From assembly GCF_007004135.1 (NCBI RefSeq), contig NZ_VJMG01000010.1, positions 186,001 through 250,000 on the forward strand: a stretch of DNA of 64,000 nucleotides. The letters are read 5' to 3'. Shown piece after piece: positions 35,652 to 45,474 of this stretch (position 1 is its first letter; every line of letters begins with the position of its first letter). The stretch is from Affinirhizobium straminoryzae (GTDB lineage: Bacteria > Pseudomonadota > Alphaproteobacteria > Rhizobiales > Rhizobiaceae). Made by a program: the position numbers and the translations under genes. The notes beneath the pieces are model-generated. The model was not told the DNA's origin, did not search any database, and saw only the letters and a list, made by a program, of their open reading frames with translations.

Positions 35652-36794
35652 ATGCGTAAGATCGGCACGGCCTTGTTTTGCCTGATATTGGTGGCTTGCG
35701 CGCGCCCCTCGGATGGCCCCTCCGCATCGAGCTTCTATGATGCAAAAGACCCCGCAACGGGCAGGGACATTCCGGTTGTACGCTTGTCCCAGGCCAACCT
35801 TTCGTCAGCGGCCCCCGGTCAGGTCACGTACAATCCAGCCGATCCCGGTCTATCGATTTTCCGTTCGAGCGGAGCCAATGACACACGCCTTAGACAGGGC
35901 GATGTGATTGAAGTCACTATCATCGACACGGGCGAGGAGGGCCTTTTCTCGTCCGCCAACAGCAGGACACTGCCGCTGGGACGCTTCACCGTCGATGCCA
36001 CGGGCAATGTGGTGCTTCCCTTCGTGGGCAAGCAGAGGGTTCTGAATTCGTCGCCGGAAGCGTTGCAGAGCCGCATCGTCAGCGGCCTGAAAGGCTCCGC
36101 CGTCAATCCCCAGGCCGTTGTGAACGTCGTGGATCGCCCCGGCTACGCTGTTACCGTCGGTGGCAGCGTTCATAACCCCGGCCGCGTTCCGCTCTCGGCG
36201 CGCAAGGAGCGGGTATCCGATGCGATTGCCATGGCAGGCGGTGCGCTTTCGGCACCGGCAAGCACCATCGTCACGCTCATGCGCGGGTCGCGCAAGGCGA
36301 GCGCACCTTTGTCGCGCGTGCTGGCCGAGGCTCCGCAGAACGTGAACCTCCTGCCGGACGACCAGATCTTTGTTCAGGACAGCGCTCCGAGCTTCACGGT
36401 CATGGGCGCCTTCAAAAGCACCGGGGAGTTCAAGTTCGAGCCCGGACAACTGACCTTGGCGCAGGCTATCGGACGCGCCGGCGGTCTGCTCGACGACAGG
36501 GCGGACGCGAGCCAGGTCTATCTTCTGCGCAATCAGGTCACCTATGCACCGGTGGCTTCCAGCAACGGGAAACTCTTGCCGGCAACGACGACCGTCACCA
36601 ACAAGCCCGTCATCTATCGCGCGGACATGAAGGACATCGCCACTCTGGCCTTGATGCAACAGTTCCAGATGGCCAACGGCGACATTCTCTATGCCGGCAA
36701 CTCGGGACTGGTCGATTTCGCAAAGCTTTTCAACGTTTACCAGAAAAGCCCGAACCTGCCTGCGGCATCTCCGCCGGTAGCACCCAGTCGCTGA
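35652..36794 (+). CDS. Outer-membrane polysaccharide export lipoprotein (Wza/KpsD/RkpU-like)
   Basis: A 380-aa secreted lipoprotein. A type II signal peptide with lipobox LILVAC puts the lipidated Cys near residue 16. The Poly_export (PES) domain spans about 75-160 (RLRQGDVIEVTIIDTGE, then FTVDATGNVVLPFVGK) and two SLBB-type domains follow (VTVGGSVHNPGRVPL and FTVMGAFKSTGEFKF). Such proteins form the outer-membrane exit channel for capsular or exopolysaccharide. GGGGA precedes ATG 35652. No Wzc/Wzx/Wzy partner is in the window, so it may serve an assembly system encoded elsewhere. Its stop abuts the stop of the convergent ppkA gene with no gap (TGATCA). Confidence 0.85.
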   Translation: MRKIGTALFCLILVACARPSDGPSASSFYDAKDPATGRDIPVVRLSQANLSSAAPGQVTYNPADPGLSIFRSSGANDTRLRQGDVIEVTIIDTGEEGLFSSANSRTLPLGRFTVDATGNVVLPFVGKQRVLNSSPEALQSRIVSGLKGSAVNPQAVVNVVDRPGYAVTVGGSVHNPGRVPLSARKERVSDAIAMAGGALSAPASTIVTLMRGSRKASAPLSRVLAEAPQNVNLLPDDQIFVQDSAPSFTVMGAFKSTGEFKFEPGQLTLAQAIGRAGGLLDDRADASQVYLLRNQVTYAPVASSNGKLLPATTTVTNKPVIYRADMKDIATLALMQQFQMANGDILYAGNSGLVDFAKLFNVYQKSPNLPAASPPVAPSR

Positions 36795-37718
36795 TCAGAG
36801 AGGCGACAGTCCATAGCGTTCCAGGCAGGCTTGGGCATGCTCCGGTCGATCATCGGGACGGGCCATGGTCAGGTGAGCGGCAAGCCTGCGCAGACCATCG
36901 TCTACCGGCTCGCCTTGCGTATGCTTATCCAGCATCCACTGCAAGACTCGCCCCAGCGAGTAGAGATCCGATCGTTGGTCCGGGCCGACGCCGGAGGCCT
37001 GTTCCGGCGCCTGGAAGGCATCTGTTCCGGCCCGCGCCAGATCATCAAGCGGAAGCCTCTCGCCCTGCCGGCGACACAGGCCGAAATCGCAGAGTTTCCA
37101 GATGGACGGATCCTCTGCAGCGACAAGGATATTGCCCGGGCTGATATCCGCGTGCACGCGATCGACGCGGCTGAGGTGATCAAGAGCCAGCAGAACGCCA
37201 CGCACAACCTCCGGGATCATGCGGGCAGACAGGAGCCCCTGCCCTGCTCGCGCCGAAAGTGACAAACCACCCTTCTCCATGAGGATCGCGGGCCGGCCAT
37301 CCTGAAGCCGCAGAAGCATGTGCGTACGGATGATGTGGGGATGGCAAAGCGTCAGGCCGATCTCGGCCTCCCTGAGCAGAAAATCCCGGATGATCGGGTC
37401 AGAATGACATTCCGGCTTTGCACATTTCAGGGCATGGATCTTGCCGGTGTCGCGATGCCGGACCGCGTGGACCTGTGTCGCGGTATTCTCCGCAATCAGG
37501 TGGTCGATGACGAAAGTGTTGGCGATGAACTCGACCTCCTGCCCGTCGATCACCTTACCCGCTCCACGATCCAGTGCATCACGGATCCGATCGCGCATCA
37601 GGGATCGAAATTCGTCAACCGTCCCCTCCCCTGTCGGCCGAAGCACGTCCCAAAGCGCGCGAAAGCGCGCGGCGATCTCCTTTTCCCTGCAATGATCGGC
37701 GTCAGCAGGGTTCGACAT
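36795..37718 (-). CDS. ppkA: T6SS Ser/Thr protein kinase PpkA
   Basis: A 307-aa eukaryotic-like kinase. The ATP lysine is in IHALKCAKPE, the catalytic loop reads HADISPGNIL (HRD-type, Arg replaced by Ala), and the Mg motif is CDFGLCRR. The C-terminal lobe has DAFQAPEQASG and DLYSLGRVLQWML. There is no obvious transmembrane helix or periplasmic sensor, unlike PpkA of Pseudomonas. In the threonine phosphorylation pathway it phosphorylates T6SS targets (Fha, TssL in Agrobacterium) and is opposed by PppA. It overlaps the tagF-pppA gene by 17 bases and is last in the operon. Confidence 0.87.
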   Translation of the reverse strand: MSNPADADHCREKEIAARFRALWDVLRPTGEGTVDEFRSLMRDRIRDALDRGAGKVIDGQEVEFIANTFVIDHLIAENTATQVHAVRHRDTGKIHALKCAKPECHSDPIIRDFLLREAEIGLTLCHPHIIRTHMLLRLQDGRPAILMEKGGLSLSARAGQGLLSARMIPEVVRGVLLALDHLSRVDRVHADISPGNILVAAEDPSIWKLCDFGLCRRQGERLPLDDLARAGTDAFQAPEQASGVGPDQRSDLYSLGRVLQWMLDKHTQGEPVDDGLRRLAAHLTMARPDDRPEHAQACLERYGLSPL

Positions 37719-39099
37719 GCACGACCAGGCTCGACAGATTGTCCGGACACCCAGCGACCAGGGCGTTCTCGATCAGGCTTCGCGGCACTTCCGACAGGGT
37801 CTCCGTCTCCATGATTCCAGCGATGAACCGCTCCGGCAGGACACGGCTGAGGGGCGCGCTGCACAGCAGAAAGCAATCCTTCTCCCGCAGGTCCTCCATC
37901 GCGGTTTCGCAGTGGAATGTGGGGTGTAACCCGACCGCGCGCGACAGACTTCTCTTCATTCCGATCTGGATGTGATCGCGGGTAAGACAGCGCAGCATTC
38001 CGTCCCGCAGAAGATAACAGCGGCTGTCGCCGGACCACAGGACGGCAAAGGAATGTTGGTCGACGACAAGAGCAACCAGACTTGCCGCATCGGCCGAGGT
38101 TTCGGACGATGGCGCCTTGCGGGAACGAAGCAGCGAATTCGCCTGCCCAAGCTTGCCCTTGACCTCCTGGAGCCGGGCTTCGACCGGTCCGTTCAGCACG
38201 GTCTGACCGGCAAGGTGAAGCGCAAGCCTCGCAGCCTCCGCCGCGCCAGCCGTATCTCCGAGACCATCGGCCACAGCAAACAAGCCGGCTGTGTCCGAGG
38301 TAAGCAGGGCATCGCAATTGCGCCGCTGACGCGTGCCGGGATGGGTATGGAACGCATGTCGCCACTGCACCAGCGGCCGCTCCTTCTTCGTCTCCAAGGG
38401 GGCGTTCGTCGGGTCGTGGTGCACTTTCGGCTCCAGGCGCCGCGCCACGGCGCCTTGCGCAGGCATATGGTGGGGAGGAACCAGCCGAAGAACGTCTTCC
38501 GCCTGGGGCGGACCGGAGCGGCGAAAGCCCTCCGCTATGCCGGACGCCGTCGCCACGCTCCACCAGAGTGTTTCTCTGGTTCGACCCCGAGACGCGTTCA
38601 GGGCTTCCTCCGGCGGATCGAAGGGACGCAGACGCCTCAACTTTTGCAGGGCGGCGGTAAAGTCCTCAAGCTGAAAATCGCGGCGCAGGGAACTCTCGCC
38701 GATGGCCTCGACTGCGGTAAACCAGCTTTCATCCTTGTAAAGCTGGAAGGGATGATCCGTCGCCGCATGGATCTGGCTGATGATGACGAGGGGAAAGGCA
38801 CGCCCCACGCGATCCGTGCTCGGCAGGAAAACACCGGCCAGTGCGGGGTCGCTCCAAAGCCCCTCCTCCACGATGAATCGCCATGGCGGGGTCGCCTTGA
38901 AGGCACTGGACCACGCGTCACCCAGTCTGTCGTGAAGCAGTTGAAGCCCTTGCTGAAGCCAGTCCTGAAGCAGGCGCTGCAACTCGACCGGAACCCCCCA
39001 CCCGACGAAATCGCCATGCGTTGGCAACTTGCCGAAAAATCCAATCCGGTCCGCCTCGCGCGTGGGTATGGCTCGGGTTGAGCGGTCCTGCATGGCCAT
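37702..39099 (-). CDS. tagF-pppA: TagF-PppA fusion (T6SS repressor domain and PP2C phosphatase)
   Basis: A 465-aa fusion. Residues 15-190 form a TagF/ImpM domain (IGFFGKLPTHGDFVGWGVP at the start, then PWRFIVEEG and VGRAFPLVI). From about 230 a PP2C phosphatase domain follows, with AVADGLGDTAGAAEAARL, LWSGDSRCYLLRDG and CPDNLSSLVVH. PP2C enzymes use metal-bound Asp residues in these motifs. TagF domains repress T6SS, and PppA removes phosphate placed by PpkA. A. tumefaciens carries the same fusion, so it supports a rhizobial relationship. I place the start at ATG 39099, overlapping the tssM stop as TGATG, with GGGG upstream; ATG 39117 is in frame. Confidence 0.88.
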   Translation of the reverse strand: MAMQDRSTRAIPTREADRIGFFGKLPTHGDFVGWGVPVELQRLLQDWLQQGLQLLHDRLGDAWSSAFKATPPWRFIVEEGLWSDPALAGVFLPSTDRVGRAFPLVIISQIHAATDHPFQLYKDESWFTAVEAIGESSLRRDFQLEDFTAALQKLRRLRPFDPPEEALNASRGRTRETLWWSVATASGIAEGFRRSGPPQAEDVLRLVPPHHMPAQGAVARRLEPKVHHDPTNAPLETKKERPLVQWRHAFHTHPGTRQRRNCDALLTSDTAGLFAVADGLGDTAGAAEAARLALHLAGQTVLNGPVEARLQEVKGKLGQANSLLRSRKAPSSETSADAASLVALVVDQHSFAVLWSGDSRCYLLRDGMLRCLTRDHIQIGMKRSLSRAVGLHPTFHCETAMEDLREKDCFLLCSAPLSRVLPERFIAGIMETETLSEVPRSLIENALVAGCPDNLSSLVVHVEPC

Positions 39100-42000
39100 C
39101 AGAAACGCCCCGGACATGAAAACGTATCGAGTGCCGGCAGGCGGAACGGGTTCAGGACGGAACCGAACTGGACGTCGAACTGCGCCGTCTGCTCTCCCTT
39201 CTGGAAGACGGCCCGGAACAGGTTCGGCTGGCTCCCCTGGCTCAGTTTCGCCCGGTCGAACAGGCGGAAGGCGGACCAGTCACCCGTTACCGTCAGCGCT
39301 TCTTGCCAGCCACCCGGCTGAAACGCCAGACGGGAACTGTTGGCGGCCTGCCCCCCGGGCCAGGTGATCGATTTCGACAGGATCGGTCCATGGAAGTAGA
39401 CCACCTTCTCTCCCGCCACATCCAGCATGACGGCATTGGCCGCATCGCTGAGTGAAACAGGGGTGACATTGATGGTGATCGACGGTTGCTTGCTGCCGTT
39501 CGGGAAGAAGGCGCGGGTAATCTGGTCGGCTTTATCGAATGCGGCAATCGCTTCGCTGGGAATGCTCGCTGACCCGAAGGTCCCCTTCCAGCCCCAGGGA
39601 GATGCACTCGTGTCCACGAAGGGCTCGAGATTTTGCTTGAAGAAGGTCTTCAGCAAGCCGTCGGGTGCGAAGAGACGGATGAAGTCGCTCATGGCAACAT
39701 CGGAGACTGCGTTTCGATCGAATGGGTAGCGGTTGGCAATGGCGCTGGAACAATAGTTTGCCGCTTCGCTCGCCCACATGTCTGCAATGCGGGCGCGGGC
39801 GGACCGCACGGCAAGCGAACCGATATCTGCCGCCATTCCGGCCATCCACGCATCCAGCGGCGCAGGCATCTGCCGCGCCTGTTGCAGAAGATCCTGATTG
39901 GCTGCCGTCAGCTGCCCATCGACATCGAAAACCTTGGCAAGTGTCTCTGTCGAAGTGGAGGCCCGGGATAACTGCTCGCGCAGTTTCTGTATCGTTGAAA
40001 CCAGTTGTCTGAGAGGCGGAAGCTGCTTCTGATCGGAAAGTCCCGTCGCCTCGCCTGTCGCCTTGTTCGTATCAGGAGCGCCGAGCAGATCGCGAAGCCC
40101 GGCATAGGGATCGGGTAGAGAAGAGATGGCGACAACGTTCGCGCCATTTCCAGGGTCGCTCTCGCCGATCGAGCCGGTGACCAGAGCATCGGGCGAACGG
40201 AGATCGGTCGCAGCAGCGATCGATCGGACGAGAGCCTCGATCGGACTCGGCTCGGAGGAAAGCAGCCGGGTGACTTCGGCTGCATCCGCCAATGTTTGCG
40301 GCGTCTTGACCCGGAGATCACCGAGCAGCGTTCGCCACTGAAGCTCGAAATCCGAGACATAAAGCTGAAAAACGGCCTGGGCGATCTGGTCAACCGACGT
40401 ATCCGGCGGATTGGAGCTTCCCCGCACCCACTCCTCACCAATGGCATCACGGGCTGCCTCATCCAGCCGAGGACCAACGACCGACTGGAAGCCACGTGCC
40501 GTCAGAAGCCCGGGCAGACCCTGTCGCAGACTGGCACCGGATCCTCTTTCGAAGGCCTGCTCGCCCAGAGGTCCAAGAGCAGCAGCCGGCGTCCAGGCGG
40601 GCAAACGCCGTGCATCTTCGACGTTCCGCAGGATCTCGTAGGCGCGAGAGGCAATGCTGATGTCGCGTATCTTCCCGCGCGCCTCCGCGATGAGACGATT
40701 ATCGAGTTCGATGAGCGGAATCACGCCCTGAACCAGCGCATGCGAGTGCCGCGAGAGGGCGGCGCGTGCCGCCGCCCTTGCATCTCCAGGCAACAGGGCG
40801 CGGAACATGTCCTGCATCTGCAGGGTGGCGAAATCGCCGTCCATGGTGCCGACACCACCCAGCATCCCATACAGCTTCAGGGCGTTGAAGACCTTCTGCG
40901 GATCTTTTTCGTTTAGCATATCCCGCTGCAACTGAACCATCAGACGGGGCAACAGAAGCGCGTTCAAGGCTCTCTGATAGGCATCGCGGTGACGTTTCTC
41001 GACCTTTTCCTGTTGATCCAGGCCGAAACTCATCGGCCAGGTCCGGCTCTGTTCGAAGCTGTCGGGAATAGCCGCAAGGCTGTCGAGCGGCGGCAATATC
41101 CGCAGGAAATCGGTATCCTTCACGTTCTCCACCGGGATACCCTTGGCCAATTGCTCATAGGTATCGAGATGCCGATCCGCATCGGCAAGAGCCACGCTGT
41201 TTTGCCAGTAGGTCGCGATCCAGCTTGCCAGCACGACGAGAACGAAGGCGGTCGCCATCGCATAGATCGAACGCCGGATGATGAGCTGCCGGCGGCTCAG
41301 GCGCCTGTCGCGTGCCACGAGGGCTGCTTCCTCAAAGATCACGTCGTGGAAGAGACGCTTCAGGAAGTAGCTCCGGCGTGGCCGCACCGGTGCCAGATCG
41401 ACAGATTCCGGACTGTTCTGCGTGCCGGAAGCCAGATAGATGCCACGGATCAAAGGCGGCTCCATCAGCTTCGAGGTGGCCGCAAGTTCGGTCATGACGT
41501 CGTCCAGTCTCTCGCGCAGCAAGGCGAGCTGTGCCGGAAAACGGAAGATACGGCCGCGGATTTCCGCGTTCGGCTCCTGTTGCAGCCGCTCCAGAAGGAG
41601 CGCGCTGACACGCTCCTGCAACAGCGCAAATTCGGCACCGAACGCCTTTGCCAACTCGCTCGCCTTGTCGCTCGTATCCAGAGCGAAGGTCATGCCCCAG
41701 ACCTGTTCGCGGTCCGACTTGCCGAAGCCATCGAAGAACTCGACAAAGCCCGTCAGAAGGTCGGCCTTGGTCAGGACGATGTAGACGGGAACCCGGACCT
41801 GCAACTGTTCGTCCAGCTCCGCGAGACGCTGGCGAATGATACGGATTTCCTCCTTCTGGGCCTGCGGATCGCGTTCCAGCAGATCTCCGACCGATAGCGT
41901 GACAAGGGCACCATTGATGGGTTGAGACCGCCGATACCGGCGCAAGAGGCCGAGAAAGCCCTCCCATCCGGCCTTGGCCGTGCCGTTCAGATCATCCTGC

Positions 42001-42596
42001 GTCGTATAGCGCCCGGCCGTATCGATCAGGATGGCCTCGTCCGTAAACCACCAGTTACAGTTCCGCGTGCCGCCAATCCCCTGGACCGAGTTGCTGCCCA
42101 GGGCATCGCCGAGCGGGAAATTCAGGCCGGACTGGGTGAGCGCCGTCGTCTTGCCGGACCCGGGTGCGCCGAAAATCACATACCAGGGCAGTTCGTAGAT
42201 GTAGCCGAAGCGCTTGCGGGTCACGCGGCGCAGCAGCGTCAGAGCCTCCTTCAGCCGCTGATGAATTTCGCCCACCTCGGCGCGCTGGCTGGCCTCTGCC
42301 TCCGCCGCAGCGCTTTGCTCGATGCCATCGACAAGAGCGGCATCACGCCGGCGGCTTCGGATGATGGTGACGGCAATATAGACAACCCAGGCGAGGACCA
42401 GCGTGGCAATCACAACAAGCCGGGCATTGATGCTGACGAGCGGCTTCCATTGCCCGAACGCCAGCAGCGAACCGTAGAACCAGATGATGACGCACAGCGC
42501 CACAAGCCAGATGACCGAGATAAAACGTCGGCCGATCAATCCGGCATAGGAATCGACATAGGATCGGATCGTATAGAAAATGCTCAACGGGTTCAT
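39099..42596 (-). CDS. tssM: T6SS membrane-complex protein TssM (IcmF)
   Basis: An 1165-aa inner-membrane protein. Two N-terminal helices (FISVIWLVALCVIIWF and LVVIATLVLAWVVYIA) and a third near residue 445 (ATAFVLVVLASWIATYW) anchor it. Between them is a cytoplasmic NTPase domain with Walker A GAPGSGKTTALTQSG near 143 and Walker B-like AILIDTAGRYT. The long periplasmic part ends in a beta-rich C-terminal domain. With TssL it forms the T6SS trans-envelope complex. Agrobacterium TssM is an ATPase, and the motif here is intact. Its start overlaps tssL as ATGA. Confidence 0.93.
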   Translation of the reverse strand: MNPLSIFYTIRSYVDSYAGLIGRRFISVIWLVALCVIIWFYGSLLAFGQWKPLVSINARLVVIATLVLAWVVYIAVTIIRSRRRDAALVDGIEQSAAAEAEASQRAEVGEIHQRLKEALTLLRRVTRKRFGYIYELPWYVIFGAPGSGKTTALTQSGLNFPLGDALGSNSVQGIGGTRNCNWWFTDEAILIDTAGRYTTQDDLNGTAKAGWEGFLGLLRRYRRSQPINGALVTLSVGDLLERDPQAQKEEIRIIRQRLAELDEQLQVRVPVYIVLTKADLLTGFVEFFDGFGKSDREQVWGMTFALDTSDKASELAKAFGAEFALLQERVSALLLERLQQEPNAEIRGRIFRFPAQLALLRERLDDVMTELAATSKLMEPPLIRGIYLASGTQNSPESVDLAPVRPRRSYFLKRLFHDVIFEEAALVARDRRLSRRQLIIRRSIYAMATAFVLVVLASWIATYWQNSVALADADRHLDTYEQLAKGIPVENVKDTDFLRILPPLDSLAAIPDSFEQSRTWPMSFGLDQQEKVEKRHRDAYQRALNALLLPRLMVQLQRDMLNEKDPQKVFNALKLYGMLGGVGTMDGDFATLQMQDMFRALLPGDARAAARAALSRHSHALVQGVIPLIELDNRLIAEARGKIRDISIASRAYEILRNVEDARRLPAWTPAAALGPLGEQAFERGSGASLRQGLPGLLTARGFQSVVGPRLDEAARDAIGEEWVRGSSNPPDTSVDQIAQAVFQLYVSDFELQWRTLLGDLRVKTPQTLADAAEVTRLLSSEPSPIEALVRSIAAATDLRSPDALVTGSIGESDPGNGANVVAISSLPDPYAGLRDLLGAPDTNKATGEATGLSDQKQLPPLRQLVSTIQKLREQLSRASTSTETLAKVFDVDGQLTAANQDLLQQARQMPAPLDAWMAGMAADIGSLAVRSARARIADMWASEAANYCSSAIANRYPFDRNAVSDVAMSDFIRLFAPDGLLKTFFKQNLEPFVDTSASPWGWKGTFGSASIPSEAIAAFDKADQITRAFFPNGSKQPSITINVTPVSLSDAANAVMLDVAGEKVVYFHGPILSKSITWPGGQAANSSRLAFQPGGWQEALTVTGDWSAFRLFDRAKLSQGSQPNLFRAVFQKGEQTAQFDVQFGSVLNPFRLPALDTFSCPGRF

Positions 42597-44137
42597 TGCG
42601 CATCACCCGGTCTTTGCTGAGAGGCAGGTTCGGTCTGGGTTCTGACGGCAGGAGCCGTGAGGCCGGCCTCGTTCAGGCGCTGCTGCGGGTTGGTCAGAAC
42701 CAGGATCTCGGTTCTTCGGTTTACTTCCCTGCCTTCAGCCGTGGTATTCGGCGCAATCGGATCGCTGTCTGCACGCCCTTCGGTCAGGATGGCCTCCGGT
42801 CCGGTATAGGCCGCAAGGATTTCGCCGACAGCCTTCGCCCGTGCCTCCGACAGGTGCCAGTTGGACGGGAACTGCACCGTGCGGATGGGGGTGTTGTCGG
42901 TGTAGCCGACGACGACCGCACGAAACTGTTCGGCAGAAAGTGCGCCGCCGATGCGCTCGAGCAGACCCCGGAAGTTATCGCTCACCTCAGCGCTGCCGAC
43001 TTCGAACAAGCCCGAGTTGTTGATCCGAATCCGCAGGCGGCCGTTGACATCGGCAAGCGTCACGAGATTCTTCTCGACCTCCGGCTGAAGGAACGCCCGG
43101 AAGTTCTCCAGTGGTGTTGGTTTTGGCGGCGCCTCGACCTTCGGCGCAATGGGCGCAACAGCCACCTGCGGAGCGGGTTCGGCAGGCTTTTCGGGGACAG
43201 GCCGTGGTGCCGGTGGCGTCGTCATCGCAACGCTGACTGCACCCGTCGGCGGCAGGGATGCCAGCCGGCCAAGGGTTCCGTCCGAGACGGAATTGAGGGA
43301 GAACGTGAAGAAGAGGTAGCCCAGGCCGAACAGCAGCGCGAGGATGGAAAGGAGCGTCCACAGCGCGGTGACCGTCTTCAGTGGCCTGTGACGAGCCGAG
43401 ACGCCTTTCCAGTGGGGTGAAAGCTCGCGCTCGAAGATCCCATACTGGCCAAGCAATGTCTTGTAGAGACTGTCGCGGACGCGACCCAATTCCAGATTGC
43501 CGCGTGGAGAAACCCGCATCCGGCCTTCGAATGCGAGCGAAAGACAGAGGTAAATGAGAAGAAGGATATCCCTGGATGCACCGGGCGACTGATGGAAATG
43601 ATCCAGCAGGTCGAATACCCGCTCCCCGCCTGTCACATCCATATGGAATGTGGATACGAGACCGGACCGTGCCCAGCCCGCCGCCACCCCCCAAGGCTTG
43701 CTGAGCACCACATCATCCAGCGTGGCACAGACAATGTAATGCGCAGCCCGGGCTCGGTCCGGCGCAATGCGCGCGCCGGCCAGATCGCGTTCATAGCGAT
43801 TGACAGCATCGACGGCCACACGCCGAAGCTCCGCGATATCAGGCTGTTCGTTCGTATGACGGATGGTGTGCGACAGGTTCAGCAGCGGGGCGGCAGACCG
43901 AACGAGCGTCGGCACCTCCTCGCCGCCCAGCGTGAAATCCGCCACCAGTCGCTCCGTGGACCAGCCGCCGGCCTCGGACGGTTGCACGGGTCTCGTGTCG
44001 CCGGCTGCGGGAGCGCCGATGATATCGTCAAGGAAATCAGCCATCCTGGCTGAAGACTGGCGCCTGTTGACGCCCTTTTCGTTCAGCTCCACGATGGTCG
44101 GAAGATTTTGCCAGGATGAACCGCTGTCGTTGCTCAT
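42593..44137 (-). CDS. tssL: T6SS membrane-complex protein TssL with OmpA-like domain
   Basis: A 514-aa protein. The N-terminal DotU/IcmH cytoplasmic domain (about 70-260) contains RYERDLAGARIAPDRARAA and GGERVFDLLDHFHQSP. A single transmembrane helix (LLSILALLFGLGYLFFTF) lies near residue 275. After a Pro/Ala-rich linker, the C-terminus is an OmpA-like peptidoglycan-binding domain (VVVGYTDNTPI, EGRADSDPIAPN, NRRTEILV). This extended TssL can anchor the system to the cell wall, which fits the absence of tssJ. The start is ATG 44137, overlapping tssK as ATGA. Confidence 0.92.
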   Translation of the reverse strand: MSNDSGSSWQNLPTIVELNEKGVNRRQSSARMADFLDDIIGAPAAGDTRPVQPSEAGGWSTERLVADFTLGGEEVPTLVRSAAPLLNLSHTIRHTNEQPDIAELRRVAVDAVNRYERDLAGARIAPDRARAAHYIVCATLDDVVLSKPWGVAAGWARSGLVSTFHMDVTGGERVFDLLDHFHQSPGASRDILLLIYLCLSLAFEGRMRVSPRGNLELGRVRDSLYKTLLGQYGIFERELSPHWKGVSARHRPLKTVTALWTLLSILALLFGLGYLFFTFSLNSVSDGTLGRLASLPPTGAVSVAMTTPPAPRPVPEKPAEPAPQVAVAPIAPKVEAPPKPTPLENFRAFLQPEVEKNLVTLADVNGRLRIRINNSGLFEVGSAEVSDNFRGLLERIGGALSAEQFRAVVVGYTDNTPIRTVQFPSNWHLSEARAKAVGEILAAYTGPEAILTEGRADSDPIAPNTTAEGREVNRRTEILVLTNPQQRLNEAGLTAPAVRTQTEPASQQRPGDAQ

Positions 44138-45474
44138 TCTCTCAAGGCCCACAATTCCATTTCAAGACCCTGGAAATCGCCGGACAGGTGAAGGGCGATG
44201 GCACCGGAGGTCTCGAGCTGTCTCCACAGGGGGTTGCGTGTATCGAGTTCGAAATAGATCGTACCGGACCGGTATGGCAGCTGGCGCGGCAGAACCGGCA
44301 GGGGGCGCACGGGAATACCGGGCAGCGCCACGTTGACAAGTTCGGCGATGCGCTCCACCGGCCCGACCTTGATCTGTGCGGGAAGCTTGCGCCGGATCTC
44401 TTCGGCCGGCATGTCGGCACGGATGGCCAGCACGAAACCGGCATCTTTGAGCAGGCTGCGGTCGTGGATGGTGCCGACACGTACGCCGTGACGACGCTCC
44501 GCAAGCTCAATGGCAACGGCGGATTGTTCAAGAACCGCTGACAGGGACGTGCGCAGATCATCGAAGACCGCCGCGAAGGTCGCCTTCAGGTCGTCATGGC
44601 GATAAGGCGGAAAATCCGTGGCTCGCTTTCGCGATGTCGTGAAGGTCGCCAGTTCACCGGCCAGCTGGATGCAGAGTTCATAAAAGCTCAAGGGGTGAAT
44701 GCGCGTTGCATTATGGACGACATGCTGCAGCAGCGGATCAGCCCGGTTAAGGATCTGCAGGAGAAAGTAGTCGCCAACCTCGGCCGTGCCGCGAATGGTC
44801 GGATCCCCGATCCGGTCGGCAATCGCCTCGGCGCGATGACGCACGATCCCCAGCAGTTCCTTGACCAGTTCACCGAGCCTCGGCTCTGCCGCACAGGTCA
44901 GGCTTGGCGCCAGATAGTCGGGATCGAGAATGACGGCCCTGTCGGAGCGCACTTCGATGACGCGCGCAAGCCCGATCAGGTCGAACCCCGCCAGATCGTC
45001 GCCGGTCTTCAGATAGCGAAGGTTAAGGCGGCTGACCTCGATCGGGGCCGAGAAGTCGGTCTCGACATTGGCATCGGGCGCCTCATAAGGGGAGGCAACA
45101 TGGCGCACCTGATGCAGCGCAGCGCCGGCACTGAGCGCCATGTCTGAACGACCTGGCTGGCGGGTCGGCAGCGCCAGATAGATCACGGCATTCCTGACGG
45201 ATTCATCCAGTTCCAAAGCCGGCGGAAGGTCGCAATCGATCGGAGCTTCAAACGCGGTTCCATCCGGAAGAATGCCCCGCAGATTGCTGAGGGCAAACCG
45301 CCCGATGGCCAAGGCACTCCGGTCGATCTCCATGGCGGCAACGCCCCAGGGATAGGCCGCAAGTGTGCGCATGGTCGTGCTGACCAGGCGTTCCGTCCAG
45401 CGATCTGCCTGTTGGAAATGCTGGACCCGGAGAAACATGCCTTCGCTCCAGGCCACACGGTTCTCATATCGCAT
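44134..45474 (-). CDS. tssK: T6SS baseplate component TssK
   Basis: A 446-aa TssK (ImpJ/VasE). The N-terminus is typical (VAWSEGMFLRVQHFQQ) and the shoulder domain and C-terminal receptor-like domain follow. TssK trimers link the baseplate to the TssM/TssL membrane complex. The frame is open up to 45660, but those 62 residues overlap the fha gene and are not conserved-looking; ATG 45474 gives the standard start. The 5' end overlaps fha by 11 bases. Confidence 0.92.
   Translation of the reverse strand: MRYENRVAWSEGMFLRVQHFQQADRWTERLVSTTMRTLAAYPWGVAAMEIDRSALAIGRFALSNLRGILPDGTAFEAPIDCDLPPALELDESVRNAVIYLALPTRQPGRSDMALSAGAALHQVRHVASPYEAPDANVETDFSAPIEVSRLNLRYLKTGDDLAGFDLIGLARVIEVRSDRAVILDPDYLAPSLTCAAEPRLGELVKELLGIVRHRAEAIADRIGDPTIRGTAEVGDYFLLQILNRADPLLQHVVHNATRIHPLSFYELCIQLAGELATFTTSRKRATDFPPYRHDDLKATFAAVFDDLRTSLSAVLEQSAVAIELAERRHGVRVGTIHDRSLLKDAGFVLAIRADMPAEEIRRKLPAQIKVGPVERIAELVNVALPGIPVRPLPVLPRQLPYRSGTIYFELDTRNPLWRQLETSGAIALHLSGDFQGLEMELWALRE

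Noticed and set aside
36789-36800. TGATCA at the ppkA/export gene junction as a regulatory palindrome
   Set aside because: It is simply the two convergent stop codons abutting (TGA and the reverse of TGA).
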